A DNA stretch of 64,000 nt from Rufibacter sp. DG15C (GCF_001577755.1 NZ_CP010776.1:2108001-2172000), one strand, 5' to 3'. Shown: positions 6,753-17,037, counted from the first letter of the stretch. A program made the numbers and translations. Notes: generated by a model not told the origin, from the letters alone.

Positions 6753-8141
6753 TTAAAGCCAGTCGAAAGCTTTCTTCATCCAGTGGACTTTGTCTTGGTA
6801 AGGTGGGTAGCGCAGGTTGACCTCGGGCCAGAACGGTTTTTTCAAGACGCTTTTCTGATGGGAGAACGCCTCAAAGCTGGCTTTGCCGTGGTAATTGCCC
6901 TGGCCGCTGGTACCCACACCCCCAAACGGCAAATGTGGATTAGCCAAATGCGAAAGGGTGTCATTGATACATGCTCCACCTGAGGACGTTTGCGCCAACA
7001 CCATTTCATGTGCTGCCGTGTTCTTTGAAAAAAAGTAGAGCGCCAACGGTTTCTCTCTTTGGTTGATTTGGTGCAGCGCTTCTGGTAGGGTTTTAAAAGT
7101 AAGGACTGGCAACAGCGGCCCGAAAATCTCTTCCTGCATCACAGGCTGCTCCCACGTGACATCGGTGAGAAGCGTTGGGGCTATGTATCGTTGCTGGGCA
7201 TCGGTTTGGCCGCCAAAATAAATGGTAGACTGCTGTATCAACTTCTGCAGGCGTTCAAAATGGCGGTTGTTGATGATGCGCGCGTAGTCGGGGCTCTGTT
7301 GGGGAGTATCGGTGTAAAATTGAAGGATGGTTTTTTGCAACTGCCCTAATAGCTGGTCTTTGACGCTTTCTTGCACCAACACATAATCTGGCGCTACGCA
7401 GGTCTGGCCGGCGTTCAAGAATTTTCCCCAGACTATGCGCTGGGCGGCTACTTGCAGATTGGCAGTTTCATCTACCAGGCAAGGGCTTTTTCCGCCTAAT
7501 TCTAACGTGACAGGAATTAGCTGCCTTGCCGCGGCTTGGGTCACCAGCTTTCCCACCGCAGTACTGCCGGTGAAGAAAATCTTGTCAAAAGGCAATTCCA
7601 ATAGCTCTTGGCTTACTTCTGGGCCGCCTTGTGCTACCGTTATATACTCTGGGGGGAAGTGCTTTTCTATCAATTCAGTGATTAGCTGACTGGTGGCGGA
7701 CGTGAGTTCTGACGGCTTTAAAATGGTGCATCCGCCGGCGGCCATGGAGCCAATAAGCGGCGACAGCGTCAGTTGAAAGGGATAGTTCCAGGCTCCAATT
7801 ACCAAAGACACGCCATAAGGTTCTGAGTAGATGTAGTCTTTGGACGGGAAGTTCAGAAAGCTGGACTTTACCTTTCGGGGCTTCGCCCACTTGTCTAGAT
7901 ACTTTAACACGAACTTGATTTCTGAGAGCACAATCGCGGTTTCGGTGGCATAGGTCTCAAAGGCCGGTTTATGGAAGTCAGCAGCTAGGGCTTGGTTGAT
8001 GCTGTCTTGCTCCTGCACAATGGCGTTGGCCAGGCGCTGCAGCATTTCTTTTCTATAACCCACGTCTCTGGTTTGGCCGGTGGCAAAGAAGGCTTTCTGC
8101 TGCTGGATGGCTTGAGTGAGCGGTAAGTTGGTGGCAGTCAT
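6753..8141 (-). CDS. Aldehyde dehydrogenase (ALDH superfamily, class 3-like)
   Basis: A 462-residue NAD(P)-dependent aldehyde dehydrogenase that oxidises aldehydes to carboxylic acids. The general base lies in LELGGKSP (Glu about 214), the catalytic cysteine in NAGQTCVAPDYV (Cys about 248), the Rossmann glycine motif is FTGSTAVGKLV, and the C-terminal PFGGVGTSGQGNYHGK motif is present. Length and C-terminus resemble the short class-3/fatty aldehyde type. The ATG at 8141 (MTATNLPL) is preferred over one 33 bases upstream because homologues start close to the T-x-A-I helix. A TACGTTTG -7 box on this strand lies about 97 bases upstream. The natural substrate cannot be told from sequence. Confidence 0.93.
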   Translation of the reverse strand: MTATNLPLTQAIQQQKAFFATGQTRDVGYRKEMLQRLANAIVQEQDSINQALAADFHKPAFETYATETAIVLSEIKFVLKYLDKWAKPRKVKSSFLNFPSKDYIYSEPYGVSLVIGAWNYPFQLTLSPLIGSMAAGGCTILKPSELTSATSQLITELIEKHFPPEYITVAQGGPEVSQELLELPFDKIFFTGSTAVGKLVTQAAARQLIPVTLELGGKSPCLVDETANLQVAAQRIVWGKFLNAGQTCVAPDYVLVQESVKDQLLGQLQKTILQFYTDTPQQSPDYARIINNRHFERLQKLIQQSTIYFGGQTDAQQRYIAPTLLTDVTWEQPVMQEEIFGPLLPVLTFKTLPEALHQINQREKPLALYFFSKNTAAHEMVLAQTSSGGACINDTLSHLANPHLPFGGVGTSGQGNYHGKASFEAFSHQKSVLKKPFWPEVNLRYPPYQDKVHWMKKAFDWL

Positions 8142-8237
8142 GTGAGTCTTTTGGCGAAGTACCTCTATACGCAACCAACTTCTAATTGGCAGAGGTTGCT
8201 TGCGGCTCTTCTGGTTAAAAGGAAATTGGTCCTAGTG

Positions 8238-8245
8238 CAAACGTA
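8238..8245 (-). promoter_or_regulatory. -7 box for the aldehyde dehydrogenase gene
   Basis: The minus strand reads TACGTTTG, matching TAnnTTTG. No clear -33 TTG was found; that position falls inside palindrome copy 4. Confidence 0.4.
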
Positions 8246-8250
8246 GAAAC

Positions 8251-8288
8251 CGTTTTTAGCTTATTTTTGCGGAATCAAGCAAAAAACG
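8251..8288. repeat. Palindromic element, copy 4 (degenerate centre)
   Basis: The outer arms CGTTTTTAGCTT and AAGCAAAAAACG are kept while the centre is mismatched. It lies between divergent genes. Confidence 0.75.
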
Positions 8289-8408
8289 ATTTCCCGAAAT
8301 TAGATTTTTTTGGCCCACGCGGTCTCTTTTTCTGTTTCAGGTTCGTAAGAATAAAACCGCCTTGGGCAGAGTTGTAGTATTATTTGGAGCGATTTAATTA
8401 GAAAAGGC

Positions 8409-8882
8409 ATGGCACCACGCAGCAATTTTGATGATGAATTTGGCTATGATGAAGATGACTTCAACAGCAGTCATTTAGATGATGAGTTTTCTTTTGACGA
8501 TGATGATGAAGTAGGCGGTACCGGTAGAATTGGGTATGCCGGCGAAGAGGACGAGGAGGTAAACTTGCCATATGAAGGGGAGTTGTTCAATGAGATGCTG
8601 AGCAAGCTGCATGGTACCTTGATCATGTTTGGCGAGGATGACCCAGCCATGATGGACCTACAAGCCGAGCTTCTGAAAATGGACACGGATAAAGGCGTGG
8701 AGGTAGACGATATGTTCTACCTGGAAGAAGCCAGCCTTATCTCTAAAGTCTTGAAAAAGCATTCTGCTACTTCGCCTAGAATCCAGGAGATATACACCAA
8801 TTACATGAAGGACATTGTTAGGTTCAGTGATGAGTCTGACGCTGGATATCCGGGAGATTATTACCTGGAAGAACAGGAATAG
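8409..8882 (+). CDS. Acidic hypothetical protein (157 aa)
   Basis: The function is unknown. The first 50 residues are extremely acidic and contain runs of Asp and Glu mixed with Phe and Tyr (DDEFGYDEDDF, DDEFSFDDDD), so this part is probably disordered. Residues 55-157 look like a folded helical domain (LFNEMLSKLHGTLIMFGED, ASLISKVLKKHS). There is no signal peptide. It is a single-gene unit: divergent from the aldehyde dehydrogenase and ended by a strong palindromic terminator shared with the adhesin gene. Confidence 0.65.
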   Translation: MAPRSNFDDEFGYDEDDFNSSHLDDEFSFDDDDEVGGTGRIGYAGEEDEEVNLPYEGELFNEMLSKLHGTLIMFGEDDPAMMDLQAELLKMDTDKGVEVDDMFYLEEASLISKVLKKHSATSPRIQEIYTNYMKDIVRFSDESDAGYPGDYYLEEQE

Positions 8883-8912
8883 ACAAAGGAGATCAATTCT
8901 TCAAACGTATAT

Positions 8913-8952
8913 AAAACAGAAGAGGCGCTCACGTGAGCGCCTCTTCTGTTTT
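8913..8952. terminator. Bidirectional terminator, perfect 40-bp palindrome
   Basis: AAAACAGAAGAGGCGCTCAC (8913-8932) is followed immediately by its exact reverse complement. A-rich and T-rich ends allow it to end both the 157-aa gene and the adhesin gene. The sequence is unrelated to the 38-bp palindrome family. Confidence 0.9.
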
Positions 8953-8968
8953 AAGAGTATCTGAATGT

Positions 8969-11900
8969 TTACTGTTTTACTACCCTTTCAATGACAGTTA
9001 CCTCAGGAGTGCTTATTTTTAGTAAGTAGGTGCCCACTGCCAAGTTGGACAGGTCAACCTTTTGGGTGCCACCGCCTTGTACTTGGCTGGTTTGTACCAG
9101 GCGTCCGTCTAAGCTGTAAACCATGATAGTGACCTTAGTGTTAGAAAGGCTGCTCAAGTCTAAGTTGACAACGCTAGTAGTTGGGTTAGGGTAAGCGTTC
9201 AACTTGGTAGTGGACGTGGCCTCGGTTTTGATTTTCACCGCAATCACTTTGCTGTTTTCAGATGAGCCGTCAAGATCCACTTGCTTTAAGCGGTAGTAGA
9301 CAGTGCCCACTGGGCTAGTAGCATCTAAGAAGCTGTAGTTGAGGAGTAAGCTGCTGTTGCCAGCGCCTTTCACTTCACCTGTTGCTTGGAAGGTCTTGCC
9401 ATTGCTGCTGCGCTCCACCACAAATTTCGCGTTATTCTTCTCAGTGGCCGTTGACCAGTTTAATTGCACGCCTTTGGTTACTACGTGTCCTTCAAAGCTC
9501 ACCAGGGTTACTGGCAATGGATTGATAGGCGAGTTGGTTCTGTAGGCGTATTCTCCTTCATTATAGGTTTGCAAGGTAGCGCTACGGCCGCTGTTATCCG
9601 TGTCAAACAAATCTACCAAGCCGTCAAAGTCCGTGTCATGGTAGTAGATGCTTTCTTTGATTAGGTACAACGGTTTGTTGTTTTGCATGTTCAACCACGG
9701 TGCAGAATCATCTGCTCCTACTACATAGTAGCCTTTGCCGGTAGACGCTTCAAAGAGTCTTCCTCTGTTCTTCATTTCTTCCAGGGCTAGACCGTCCAGG
9801 TCTTCGTCAAAGGCTTCAATGTTGTCAGAAAGGTCATCATTGTCACTGTCTAGATCCAAGTAATCTGGAGTGCCGTCCTTGTCAGTGTCTGTTGGCGTGA
9901 TCATGGTGCCACCGGTAGTTTTGTCAAAACCGTCACTTAGACCGTCAAAATCACTGTCTGTTCCTAGGCCGTTCGCAAAGCCTAAAGTGGTCTGGGCTTC
10001 AATGTTGTCTAGGATGCCGTCATTGTCAGAGTCTACATCGGTTTGGTCAGAGAAGCCGTCTCCATCTGAGTCTGGGTTGGCTAAATTAGACACTCCGCTG
10101 TTGTTAGAGGTCTGAGCAGCAATTGGCATGCCATTAGCACTTACCGGTCCTGTAAAGTAACCCAACTCTGGGTTGTAGCCCGTTGAGGCCGCCGGAATTT
10201 TACCGCCATTGGCTTCTACCGCGTTTGGAATGCCGTCGCCGTCTTTGTCAATGTCATACCCTCTAATCAAGCCATCCAAGTCCCAATCAAACACATCATT
10301 GATGTCATCATTGTTCACGTCTCTGAAGGCACCGTAGGTAGCGTGTACAAAGGTTTTGTCTAAGAATCTATAGGTTCCATTGACAATGTCCATTGGATTG
10401 TAGCCTGCGTCTATTGGGTCTGCCAGTACGCCGTCATTGTTGTCGTCTAAGTCATTTACATCCAGTACGCCGTCTTTGTCCCAGTCTCCTGAAATAGAGT
10501 AGGTGATACTGGTAGTGCTCATGCCACCAAAGGCATCTGTTGTGGCTACATCAAACAAGTAAGTGCCTGGTACTACATTGAATCTATAGTCTACCTCTAG
10601 TTCACCATTGTTGGTGAGGCGCATGCCGGCAGGTAAAGATCCGCTTGCAATGGTTGCGTTGGTAATAGCGCCATCTGGGTCTGTTACTAGTGCCACACGG
10701 TCACCTGTTTTTAAGTTGAACATGTGTTTGTTATCCAGTAGAACTTGGGCAGTGGCCTCACGGTCTGTAACACTTAAATACACTACAGAAGAGTTGTTGC
10801 CATCTTTGGTGTTTCCACCGGAAGGATCATATTCAGCAGAGTAAGCCTTGTAAACAGTGTTGTTCAAAATGCCTATGGTGGTAGGCTCTACTTGCAAGGT
10901 AAGAGTGGCAGTGCCATTCACTGGCAGGCTAGGAATAGTCCAGGCTTGGGTGGCCGGATTGATGGACGTTCCTTCACTTGGTACGCCGCTGCCAGCTACC
11001 AGTGTTAAACCGGTGGCTAACTCTGCGCCAATGATGACATTGGTAGCCGTGTTAGGTCCTAAGTTGGTTGCCGTCACATTCACCACATATTTGCCCCCTA
11101 CATAATAAGGTCCGCTTACAATGTTGCTGCTAATCATGATGTCAGCTGAAGCTGATCCCTGAATGGTAGCGGTAGCACTATTGTTTGCCGTGATATTATC
11201 GTAGTTGCTTGAAGCGTTCACAGAAGCAGTGGTGCTGTAGCTACCGGCGCTTTGTGGTTTTACAGTTAAGACCAGCGTCTGGGCATTGGCAGCGCCCGGC
11301 AGAATGTCTGAACCTAGTGTCCAAAGACCCGTGGCTGCGTCATAGGTTCCTAATGAAGGCTTCGCGCTCACCAATGTAAGTCCGGCTGGGAGTTTGTCTT
11401 CAATCACCACTCCAGAGGCTGCATCTGGCCCGTTGTTTTGAACCTTTACCGTGAAGGTGCTTTCCTGGCCATTATAGAAGGTAGCAGAGGCGACAGTATT
11501 GGTTACAGCCAACTCGGCCACTGGTAAAATGTTCACCAAGGCAACCGCGGTGTTGTTTTCTGGGTTGTTGTCCGTTTGGCCAAGTTTGCTTACGCCGCCG
11601 CCTAGGTTTAACTGACCTGTTTGGTTAGGAATGCCGGTGATGACTAAAGTTTTGGATTCGCCTACTTGCAAAGTGCCAATGTTCCAAATGCCGGTTGAGG
11701 TGTCGTAAGAAGTACCGGTAGGAGGGAACAATCCCGTAAAATTGATAGCTCCCGTGCGCGTATCCTGCCCTTGTAATCCAGTGACAACATCTGGCCCATT
11801 ATTGGTTACTATGATGCGGAAAGTAGCCTCTGTAATATTATGATAGAACTTGCCAGTCGGGTCATTGCTGGTAATGGTGATAGAAGTGGCCACATCCGTA

Positions 11901-14900
11901 GACTTGTGTACCACTATAGGAGTAGTAGACGTGTTATTGGTAGTGTTGTCATCTACCTGCTCAGCTGTGCCTGTGCGGGTGGCGGTAAAATTGTAGGTTT
12001 TGTCACCTGTCACGCCGGTGTCAACTGTTGGGGTGCCTGTTAAGAATAACTGAGTGGAGGCGCCCGCTGCCAATGAAGGGATGTTCCATACGCCGTTGGC
12101 ATACGTTCCCACTCTGGGATCAGATCCAGTAAGGGTCATTCCGGCAGGGAGTGCCGCGCCAATGGTGATGTTAGTGGCCGCATCTGGACCGGTGTTGGTT
12201 ACTAATACCCTGAATGGCACTACATCTCCTGTATAATACTCAGTTTTGGGCGCCGAGGTAGCCACCGCAATGTCAGCCGTAATTACGCCAGAGCCAGACT
12301 GGATACTTGTTGAGGCGCTGTTGTTTCCTAATACAATGTCTTGTTCTGTATGCGTCTGGGTGGCCGTAGTAGTAATAACAGCACTCTGATTGATTCTGGC
12401 CGTGATCTGGAAAGTGGTAGATGCGCCGCTGGCCAAGGTGCCCACTGTCCAAAGGCCAGTTGTGGCATCGTAACTTGTGCTGGTTGAGCTGATAAATGTC
12501 AAGGATGCTGGCAGCTTATCTGTTACCACAACATTGGTAGCAGTACTTGGGCCATTGTTCTTCACGCCCACCGTAAAGGTCACAACGTCATTGGTGGCAT
12601 AGGTAGTGCCGGCAGCGGGAGACACGGTATTGGTCACCCCTAAATCTGCCGTTGGTTTTGCGGTAAAGCTAGAAGAAGCAGTATTGTTGCTTGCTTGAGC
12701 ATCATACTCCGTATGCGATTGAGTGCTTTGCAGGGTGTAGGTACCAGTGTTGGCTGCTTTAGCAAACACCGTTAGCGTCTGGCTAGCACCTGCAGCAATG
12801 CTACCTACCGTCCAAGTGCCTGTATTCTTATCAAAGCTTCCCAAGCTGGCGCTAGATCCGGTAATCTCCATGCCTGCCGGGATTGCGTTGGCTAATACAA
12901 CATTTGTAGCACTGTTAGGGCCGTTGTTGGTTGCTTTGACGGTGAATGTAACAATCTCGTTTTGGCCAGGGTTGGTATTGGACACAGAGCTGGTAACGGC
13001 AACATCTGCCACTGGTGCTACAGTGATGGTGTTAGAGGCGCTGTTATTTCCGCTGTTGGAATCTATCTCAAAGCCTGCACGGTTATCAAGACTGGCAGTA
13101 GTCGTCTTAGACTCTAACGTAGAGATTCGGGCTGTGAGCGTAAGGGTCTTTGTTTCGTTGATGGCTAAGGCGCCAACTGTCCAAACTCCGGTAGAAGCAT
13201 TATAGGCAGATGGGATAGTGCCTTCTAGCGTTAATCCAGCTGGTAGTTTGTCAGTGATAGAAACTCCGGTGGCTGCGTTAGGGCCAATATTGCGAGCCGT
13301 TATGGTGTAAGTCACCAAATCCCCGTTGTTGTAAGTGGATTTGTCACTGACGTTTTTCACCTCAATGTCGGCCGCAGGCTGTACGGCAATTGTGGCTGTG
13401 GCGCTGTTATTGTTAGTAACGTTGTCTGCTTCTGTATGTGTCTGCGTGGCTGTGGCGGCAATAGAGCCTGTCACCAATGGTTGTGCCGTGATGGTAAGCG
13501 TTTTAGAAGCGCCCACCGCCAACGTGCCCACCGTCCAGATGCCTGTGCCTGAATTATAGTTAGTAGCGTCTGAAGAGCTGACAAACGTTAATTTGCTGGC
13601 ATCCAGCTTATCTGTTACTTGTATGTTGGTGGCAGGGATAGGGCCGTTGTTGGTGACAGTGACGGTATATGTAAAGGGTTGGCCCATTATGTAAGTGCCC
13701 GCAGAAGCTACATTGGTAACGGCTACATCTGCGCTACAATCATAATTGAAAGCAGCTGTTTGCGTAGAAGAACCAGTGTAGCCATACGTCCAGGTATTAA
13801 CGGTTTTCAAATCACCAGCCGTAGTAGAAGCTGAGCCCCAGGCGTGTGCTCCCGTTGTAGATACAACACCATATAACTCAGTTTGCGGCGAAGGAAAGGT
13901 GGTGGTAGGTAAGTTGGAGTCGTCCCAGAATAAAAGACCATTGTAGTTTGAGCCCGCAACAGGACGCACATCTTCTACTCTAAAGCCGCCTACGTTGGCT
14001 TCGGCATCCCAAACCGGGAAATGGATAGGAGCACTGTTGTTCCTGAAAAAGTAGTCCAAACTTGTACCTTTGGCTACGGCTTGGCCAAGGCCGTTCAAAC
14101 CGTTCCATTCAACCGTGCGGGCTCCTTTGGAACCAGTAGATTCCAGCAACACGTCAGAAGAACCAGGTTGGTAGCCGGCCACTCCGTTTAAGTTAATTAA
14201 GACAATGAAGGTACTGCTCTCTGTCGTGTTTAAGCTGAAGATTGATTTTCCGCCGTTGGTAGCAGTGTTACATACAGAGGCAACGCCTACGGTAAAGGTT
14301 GGGGCTGTGGCAGAGGGCCAGATGGACACATCTGGGTTGTTTACAAAGTTGAATAACTCTGGGTAATCTGTTTGGGTCAGTTGACTTTTTCTTCTGTCTG
14401 CATTTGAAGAACCTGCAGCCGTGGTAGAGCCATATTTGTTGGTCACAAACCTGAAAAAGTTCTGAGGGGCAATGCCGGCCAACTCAACCTTCTTCACGAA
14501 ATAGGCATTTGCTTGATCCTCACTTGGAATAAGCGGGAACATGTTAAAGTTCTTAGAGAAAACATTAGTGGTTCCGCCGGCAGAGAATGACCAGAGTTTG
14601 CTGCGCATGCGGCCAGGCTTTTCAGCGCCAGCGGCATCTATTACCGTAAAATCCCAAAGATCATAAACAGAGAATCTTTGACCATCCGCCATGTTGGCTT
14701 CCCCTACTTGCTCAAATTCTACCCAGTAATCCTGATCAGCACCTGTATCATTCAAAAACCCAAGAGGGTCATAGCCGGTAGTGTTGTAGGCTCTTCCATT
14801 AGTGGTGTGTTTGGGTCCTACATTCACTTGAGCTGCAGTGCCAATTACCCCATTTTGAGCATTCAACAACATGTCATTGGTAGAGTTTGTATTGTTGGTC

Positions 14901-15313
14901 AACGTAGTACGTTGGACAATAACACCCACTTGGTCTGTGCTGCTGGCTGCTCTTCTAATGGTGATGATCAAGTCATCTTGATTGGCGGTTCCTGCTTGGT
15001 CATGAATTGCTCTACGCACACCGTAAAACAAGCGCTCACCGCTTTTCACCCTAATCAATAATCTATGATCTGACGAAAAGGTAGCACCGTTGCGGCTAAA
15101 TCCAGAAGGCTTCAAGAAACTAAGCGATGTGATAGACACCCCACTAGCACTAGGAAAGTTGGCATCATGGGCCAAATAACCAGCTTTGTCATTGTTGGGA
15201 TCTGTTAATGCTGCCGTAGACAGGTTAGGTGTTAGTTGTTTGGATCCTTCACCGTGCATGGTGAGTGGGAGCAGGAACAAAACAATTAGGGCTAGGAGTA
15301 CGGGGTGTTTCAT
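8969..15313 (-). CDS. Giant DUF11-repeat surface protein with T9SS sorting domain
   Basis: A 2114-residue secreted protein. A signal peptide (MKHPVLLALIVLFLLPL) is followed by an N-terminal region of about 500 residues with no family I can name. Eight DUF11 domains follow, each with the V-x-N-x-G-P-x-x-A-T signature, from about residue 525 to 1500. A junction segment then leads to several thrombospondin type 3-like calcium-binding runs (DSDGDGFSD, DVDSDNDGILD) from about 1590 to 1860. The last 80 residues (AYPNPTTSVVNLDL to VIERVVKQ) form a type A sorting domain, so export by type IX secretion and cell-surface or extracellular location are expected. An adhesive or structural role is inferred from architecture only. 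It is transcribed alone. Confidence 0.9.
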   Translation of the reverse strand: MKHPVLLALIVLFLLPLTMHGEGSKQLTPNLSTAALTDPNNDKAGYLAHDANFPSASGVSITSLSFLKPSGFSRNGATFSSDHRLLIRVKSGERLFYGVRRAIHDQAGTANQDDLIITIRRAASSTDQVGVIVQRTTLTNNTNSTNDMLLNAQNGVIGTAAQVNVGPKHTTNGRAYNTTGYDPLGFLNDTGADQDYWVEFEQVGEANMADGQRFSVYDLWDFTVIDAAGAEKPGRMRSKLWSFSAGGTTNVFSKNFNMFPLIPSEDQANAYFVKKVELAGIAPQNFFRFVTNKYGSTTAAGSSNADRRKSQLTQTDYPELFNFVNNPDVSIWPSATAPTFTVGVASVCNTATNGGKSIFSLNTTESSTFIVLINLNGVAGYQPGSSDVLLESTGSKGARTVEWNGLNGLGQAVAKGTSLDYFFRNNSAPIHFPVWDAEANVGGFRVEDVRPVAGSNYNGLLFWDDSNLPTTTFPSPQTELYGVVSTTGAHAWGSASTTAGDLKTVNTWTYGYTGSSTQTAAFNYDCSADVAVTNVASAGTYIMGQPFTYTVTVTNNGPIPATNIQVTDKLDASKLTFVSSSDATNYNSGTGIWTVGTLAVGASKTLTITAQPLVTGSIAATATQTHTEADNVTNNNSATATIAVQPAADIEVKNVSDKSTYNNGDLVTYTITARNIGPNAATGVSITDKLPAGLTLEGTIPSAYNASTGVWTVGALAINETKTLTLTARISTLESKTTTASLDNRAGFEIDSNSGNNSASNTITVAPVADVAVTSSVSNTNPGQNEIVTFTVKATNNGPNSATNVVLANAIPAGMEITGSSASLGSFDKNTGTWTVGSIAAGASQTLTVFAKAANTGTYTLQSTQSHTEYDAQASNNTASSSFTAKPTADLGVTNTVSPAAGTTYATNDVVTFTVGVKNNGPSTATNVVVTDKLPASLTFISSTSTSYDATTGLWTVGTLASGASTTFQITARINQSAVITTTATQTHTEQDIVLGNNSASTSIQSGSGVITADIAVATSAPKTEYYTGDVVPFRVLVTNTGPDAATNITIGAALPAGMTLTGSDPRVGTYANGVWNIPSLAAGASTQLFLTGTPTVDTGVTGDKTYNFTATRTGTAEQVDDNTTNNTSTTPIVVHKSTDVATSITITSNDPTGKFYHNITEATFRIIVTNNGPDVVTGLQGQDTRTGAINFTGLFPPTGTSYDTSTGIWNIGTLQVGESKTLVITGIPNQTGQLNLGGGVSKLGQTDNNPENNTAVALVNILPVAELAVTNTVASATFYNGQESTFTVKVQNNGPDAASGVVIEDKLPAGLTLVSAKPSLGTYDAATGLWTLGSDILPGAANAQTLVLTVKPQSAGSYSTTASVNASSNYDNITANNSATATIQGSASADIMISSNIVSGPYYVGGKYVVNVTATNLGPNTATNVIIGAELATGLTLVAGSGVPSEGTSINPATQAWTIPSLPVNGTATLTLQVEPTTIGILNNTVYKAYSAEYDPSGGNTKDGNNSSVVYLSVTDREATAQVLLDNKHMFNLKTGDRVALVTDPDGAITNATIASGSLPAGMRLTNNGELEVDYRFNVVPGTYLFDVATTDAFGGMSTTSITYSISGDWDKDGVLDVNDLDDNNDGVLADPIDAGYNPMDIVNGTYRFLDKTFVHATYGAFRDVNNDDINDVFDWDLDGLIRGYDIDKDGDGIPNAVEANGGKIPAASTGYNPELGYFTGPVSANGMPIAAQTSNNSGVSNLANPDSDGDGFSDQTDVDSDNDGILDNIEAQTTLGFANGLGTDSDFDGLSDGFDKTTGGTMITPTDTDKDGTPDYLDLDSDNDDLSDNIEAFDEDLDGLALEEMKNRGRLFEASTGKGYYVVGADDSAPWLNMQNNKPLYLIKESIYYHDTDFDGLVDLFDTDNSGRSATLQTYNEGEYAYRTNSPINPLPVTLVSFEGHVVTKGVQLNWSTATEKNNAKFVVERSSNGKTFQATGEVKGAGNSSLLLNYSFLDATSPVGTVYYRLKQVDLDGSSENSKVIAVKIKTEATSTTKLNAYPNPTTSVVNLDLSSLSNTKVTIMVYSLDGRLVQTSQVQGGGTQKVDLSNLAVGTYLLKISTPEVTVIERVVKQ

Positions 15314-16014
15314 GCGTTTTATCTTCTAGTTTTCTCTAAGCTTTTTGTCTTAAAATCAATCCTTATAGGCAAGATTAATTCCTTAGTATTGTAATTTTTA
15401 TATATCTAAGGTTTCGGGGCTTGTGCTATTTTTATTAAGACAGTCCAAAATTGACTATAAAGTTCCGGTCGCTTAAAATCAATTCGATGAATGAACAGAT
15501 TCTCACGATGAATAAAACCGCAATGAATATCCGTATTTAAACGGTGGATAAACGCTTAAAATAGAGCATATGAGGTGTTTGACTAATATTGAATGTTTGG
15601 AGAGTGTGCTTTATAAGGTTCTTCTTTACTTGTTATAAAATAAAATTTATTTAAATAGTCATATGTGAATATGGATTGTATGATTGCATTGACTGATTAT
15701 CGATTTTGTCTATGATATATAGAAAGGATTTGGGTCATCTGGTAGGTGAAACAATATTGCTATAATCTTTAAGCGGAAAAGAGCTTCTACCAAAGGTTGC
15801 CAGATGGCCTTCAGTTAAGTATAGATTCCAGGCCCATCATTAAGAGACTTTTCAATACTCATTATGGTAGAATCTTGCTTCTGGTCTCCTTAATTGAGAT
15901 AAGCAAATAAGATTAGGTTGAGGCCCTGTCGTACTCGGTGTATAAGCTTTACTGGACCAAGTGCCATTGAACCAATAGAATTAGGTATCTTGCGTTTTAG
16001 CAAGTAAAAGAAGT
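15314..16014. other. 701-base AT-rich intergenic region between the adhesin and moxR
   Basis: This is the longest gap in the window, and it separates two divergent genes. It is markedly AT-rich, with no open frame of note, no palindromic element and no tRNA. A weak promoter-like pair (TTG at 15967 and TATCTTGC at 15986-15993, spacing 16) lies just before moxR. It may be a regulatory region for the adhesin. Confidence 0.4.
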
Positions 16015-17007
16015 ATGCAGACGGACGAACTCTTATTTCAGGAACGGATTCGGGAGCACCAGCTTAAGATAAAGCAGGTGTTCAGGGAAGTGGGCAAAGT
16101 AGTGGTGGGCCAGCAGTACATGGTCAACCGCCTACTCATTGGCTTGTTTACCAATGGCCACATTCTACTGGAAGGAGTGCCAGGTCTGGCTAAGACGCTA
16201 ACCATCAATACGCTGGCCAAGGTCTTGCACCTCAACTTCTCCCGTATTCAGTTCACGCCAGACTTGCTGCCCTCTGACTTGATTGGCACCATGATCTACA
16301 ACCAAAGCTCGTCAGCCTTTGAAGTAAAGAAAGGACCCATCTTCGCGAATTTGATTTTAGCGGATGAGGTGAACCGCTCGCCCGCCAAGGTGCAGTCCGC
16401 TTTGCTAGAGGCCATGCAGGAGAAGCAGGTGACCATCGGGGATAAAACCTATCGCCTGGACTTGCCCTTCCTGGTGCTGGCCACCCAAAATCCGGTAGAG
16501 CAAGAAGGAACTTATCCGTTGCCCGAAGCGCAGGTGGACCGCTTTATGATGAAGGTCTATGTAGACTATCTGACCAAGGCAGATGAACTGGAAGTGATGC
16601 GCCGGATGTCCAACCTGTCGTACAGCAGTACGGTCAACACCATCTTAACCAAACAGGACATCTTTGACATCCGGAACGCCATTAACCAGGTGCAGATTTC
16701 TGAGACGCTTGAGCGCTATATTATTGAGTTGGTCTTCGCCTCAAGGCGCCCCGCTGATTATGATTTGAACGACTTCGCGCAGTACCTGCAGTTTGGGGTT
16801 TCGCCAAGGGCCAGTATTGCCTTGAACCTGGCTGCAAAAGCCACCGCCTTCTTTGATGAACGCGATTACGTGTTGCCAGAAGATATCAAGGAGATTGCCT
16901 CAGACGTGCTAAGCCACCGCATCATCCTAAACTATGAAGCAGAGGCAGACAATGTACAGACCAAGGACTTCGTGGAGTCTATCCTGCGGAAAGTGCCTAT
17001 CAGTTAA
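16015..17007 (+). CDS. MoxR-family AAA+ ATPase
   Basis: A 330-residue AAA+ ATPase of the MoxR group, thought to act as a chaperone that helps metal-cofactor or complex assembly, usually with VWA-domain partners. Walker A is GVPGLAKT (54-61) and Walker B LILADEVN (113-120). The sensor region ATQNPVEQEGTYPLPEAQVDRF is intact apart from sequence shown only in part here, and a C-terminal lid follows. MoxR genes normally lie next to DUF58 and VWA genes. Here neither follows; the next gene is about 400 bases away on the other strand. It therefore appears to be an orphan copy, and its client is unknown. Confidence 0.93.
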   Translation: MQTDELLFQERIREHQLKIKQVFREVGKVVVGQQYMVNRLLIGLFTNGHILLEGVPGLAKTLTINTLAKVLHLNFSRIQFTPDLLPSDLIGTMIYNQSSSAFEVKKGPIFANLILADEVNRSPAKVQSALLEAMQEKQVTIGDKTYRLDLPFLVLATQNPVEQEGTYPLPEAQVDRFMMKVYVDYLTKADELEVMRRMSNLSYSSTVNTILTKQDIFDIRNAINQVQISETLERYIIELVFASRRPADYDLNDFAQYLQFGVSPRASIALNLAAKATAFFDERDYVLPEDIKEIASDVLSHRIILNYEAEADNVQTKDFVESILRKVPIS

Positions 17008-17037
17008 AAGAGAAGCTCAAGTCTATCAAATACACTG

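Noticed and set aside
12747-13205. Open frames of 60 to 150 codons on the plus strand across the adhesin gene
   Set aside because: They mirror the threonine-, valine- and alanine-rich DUF11 repeats on the other strand and carry no start signal or family pattern of their own.
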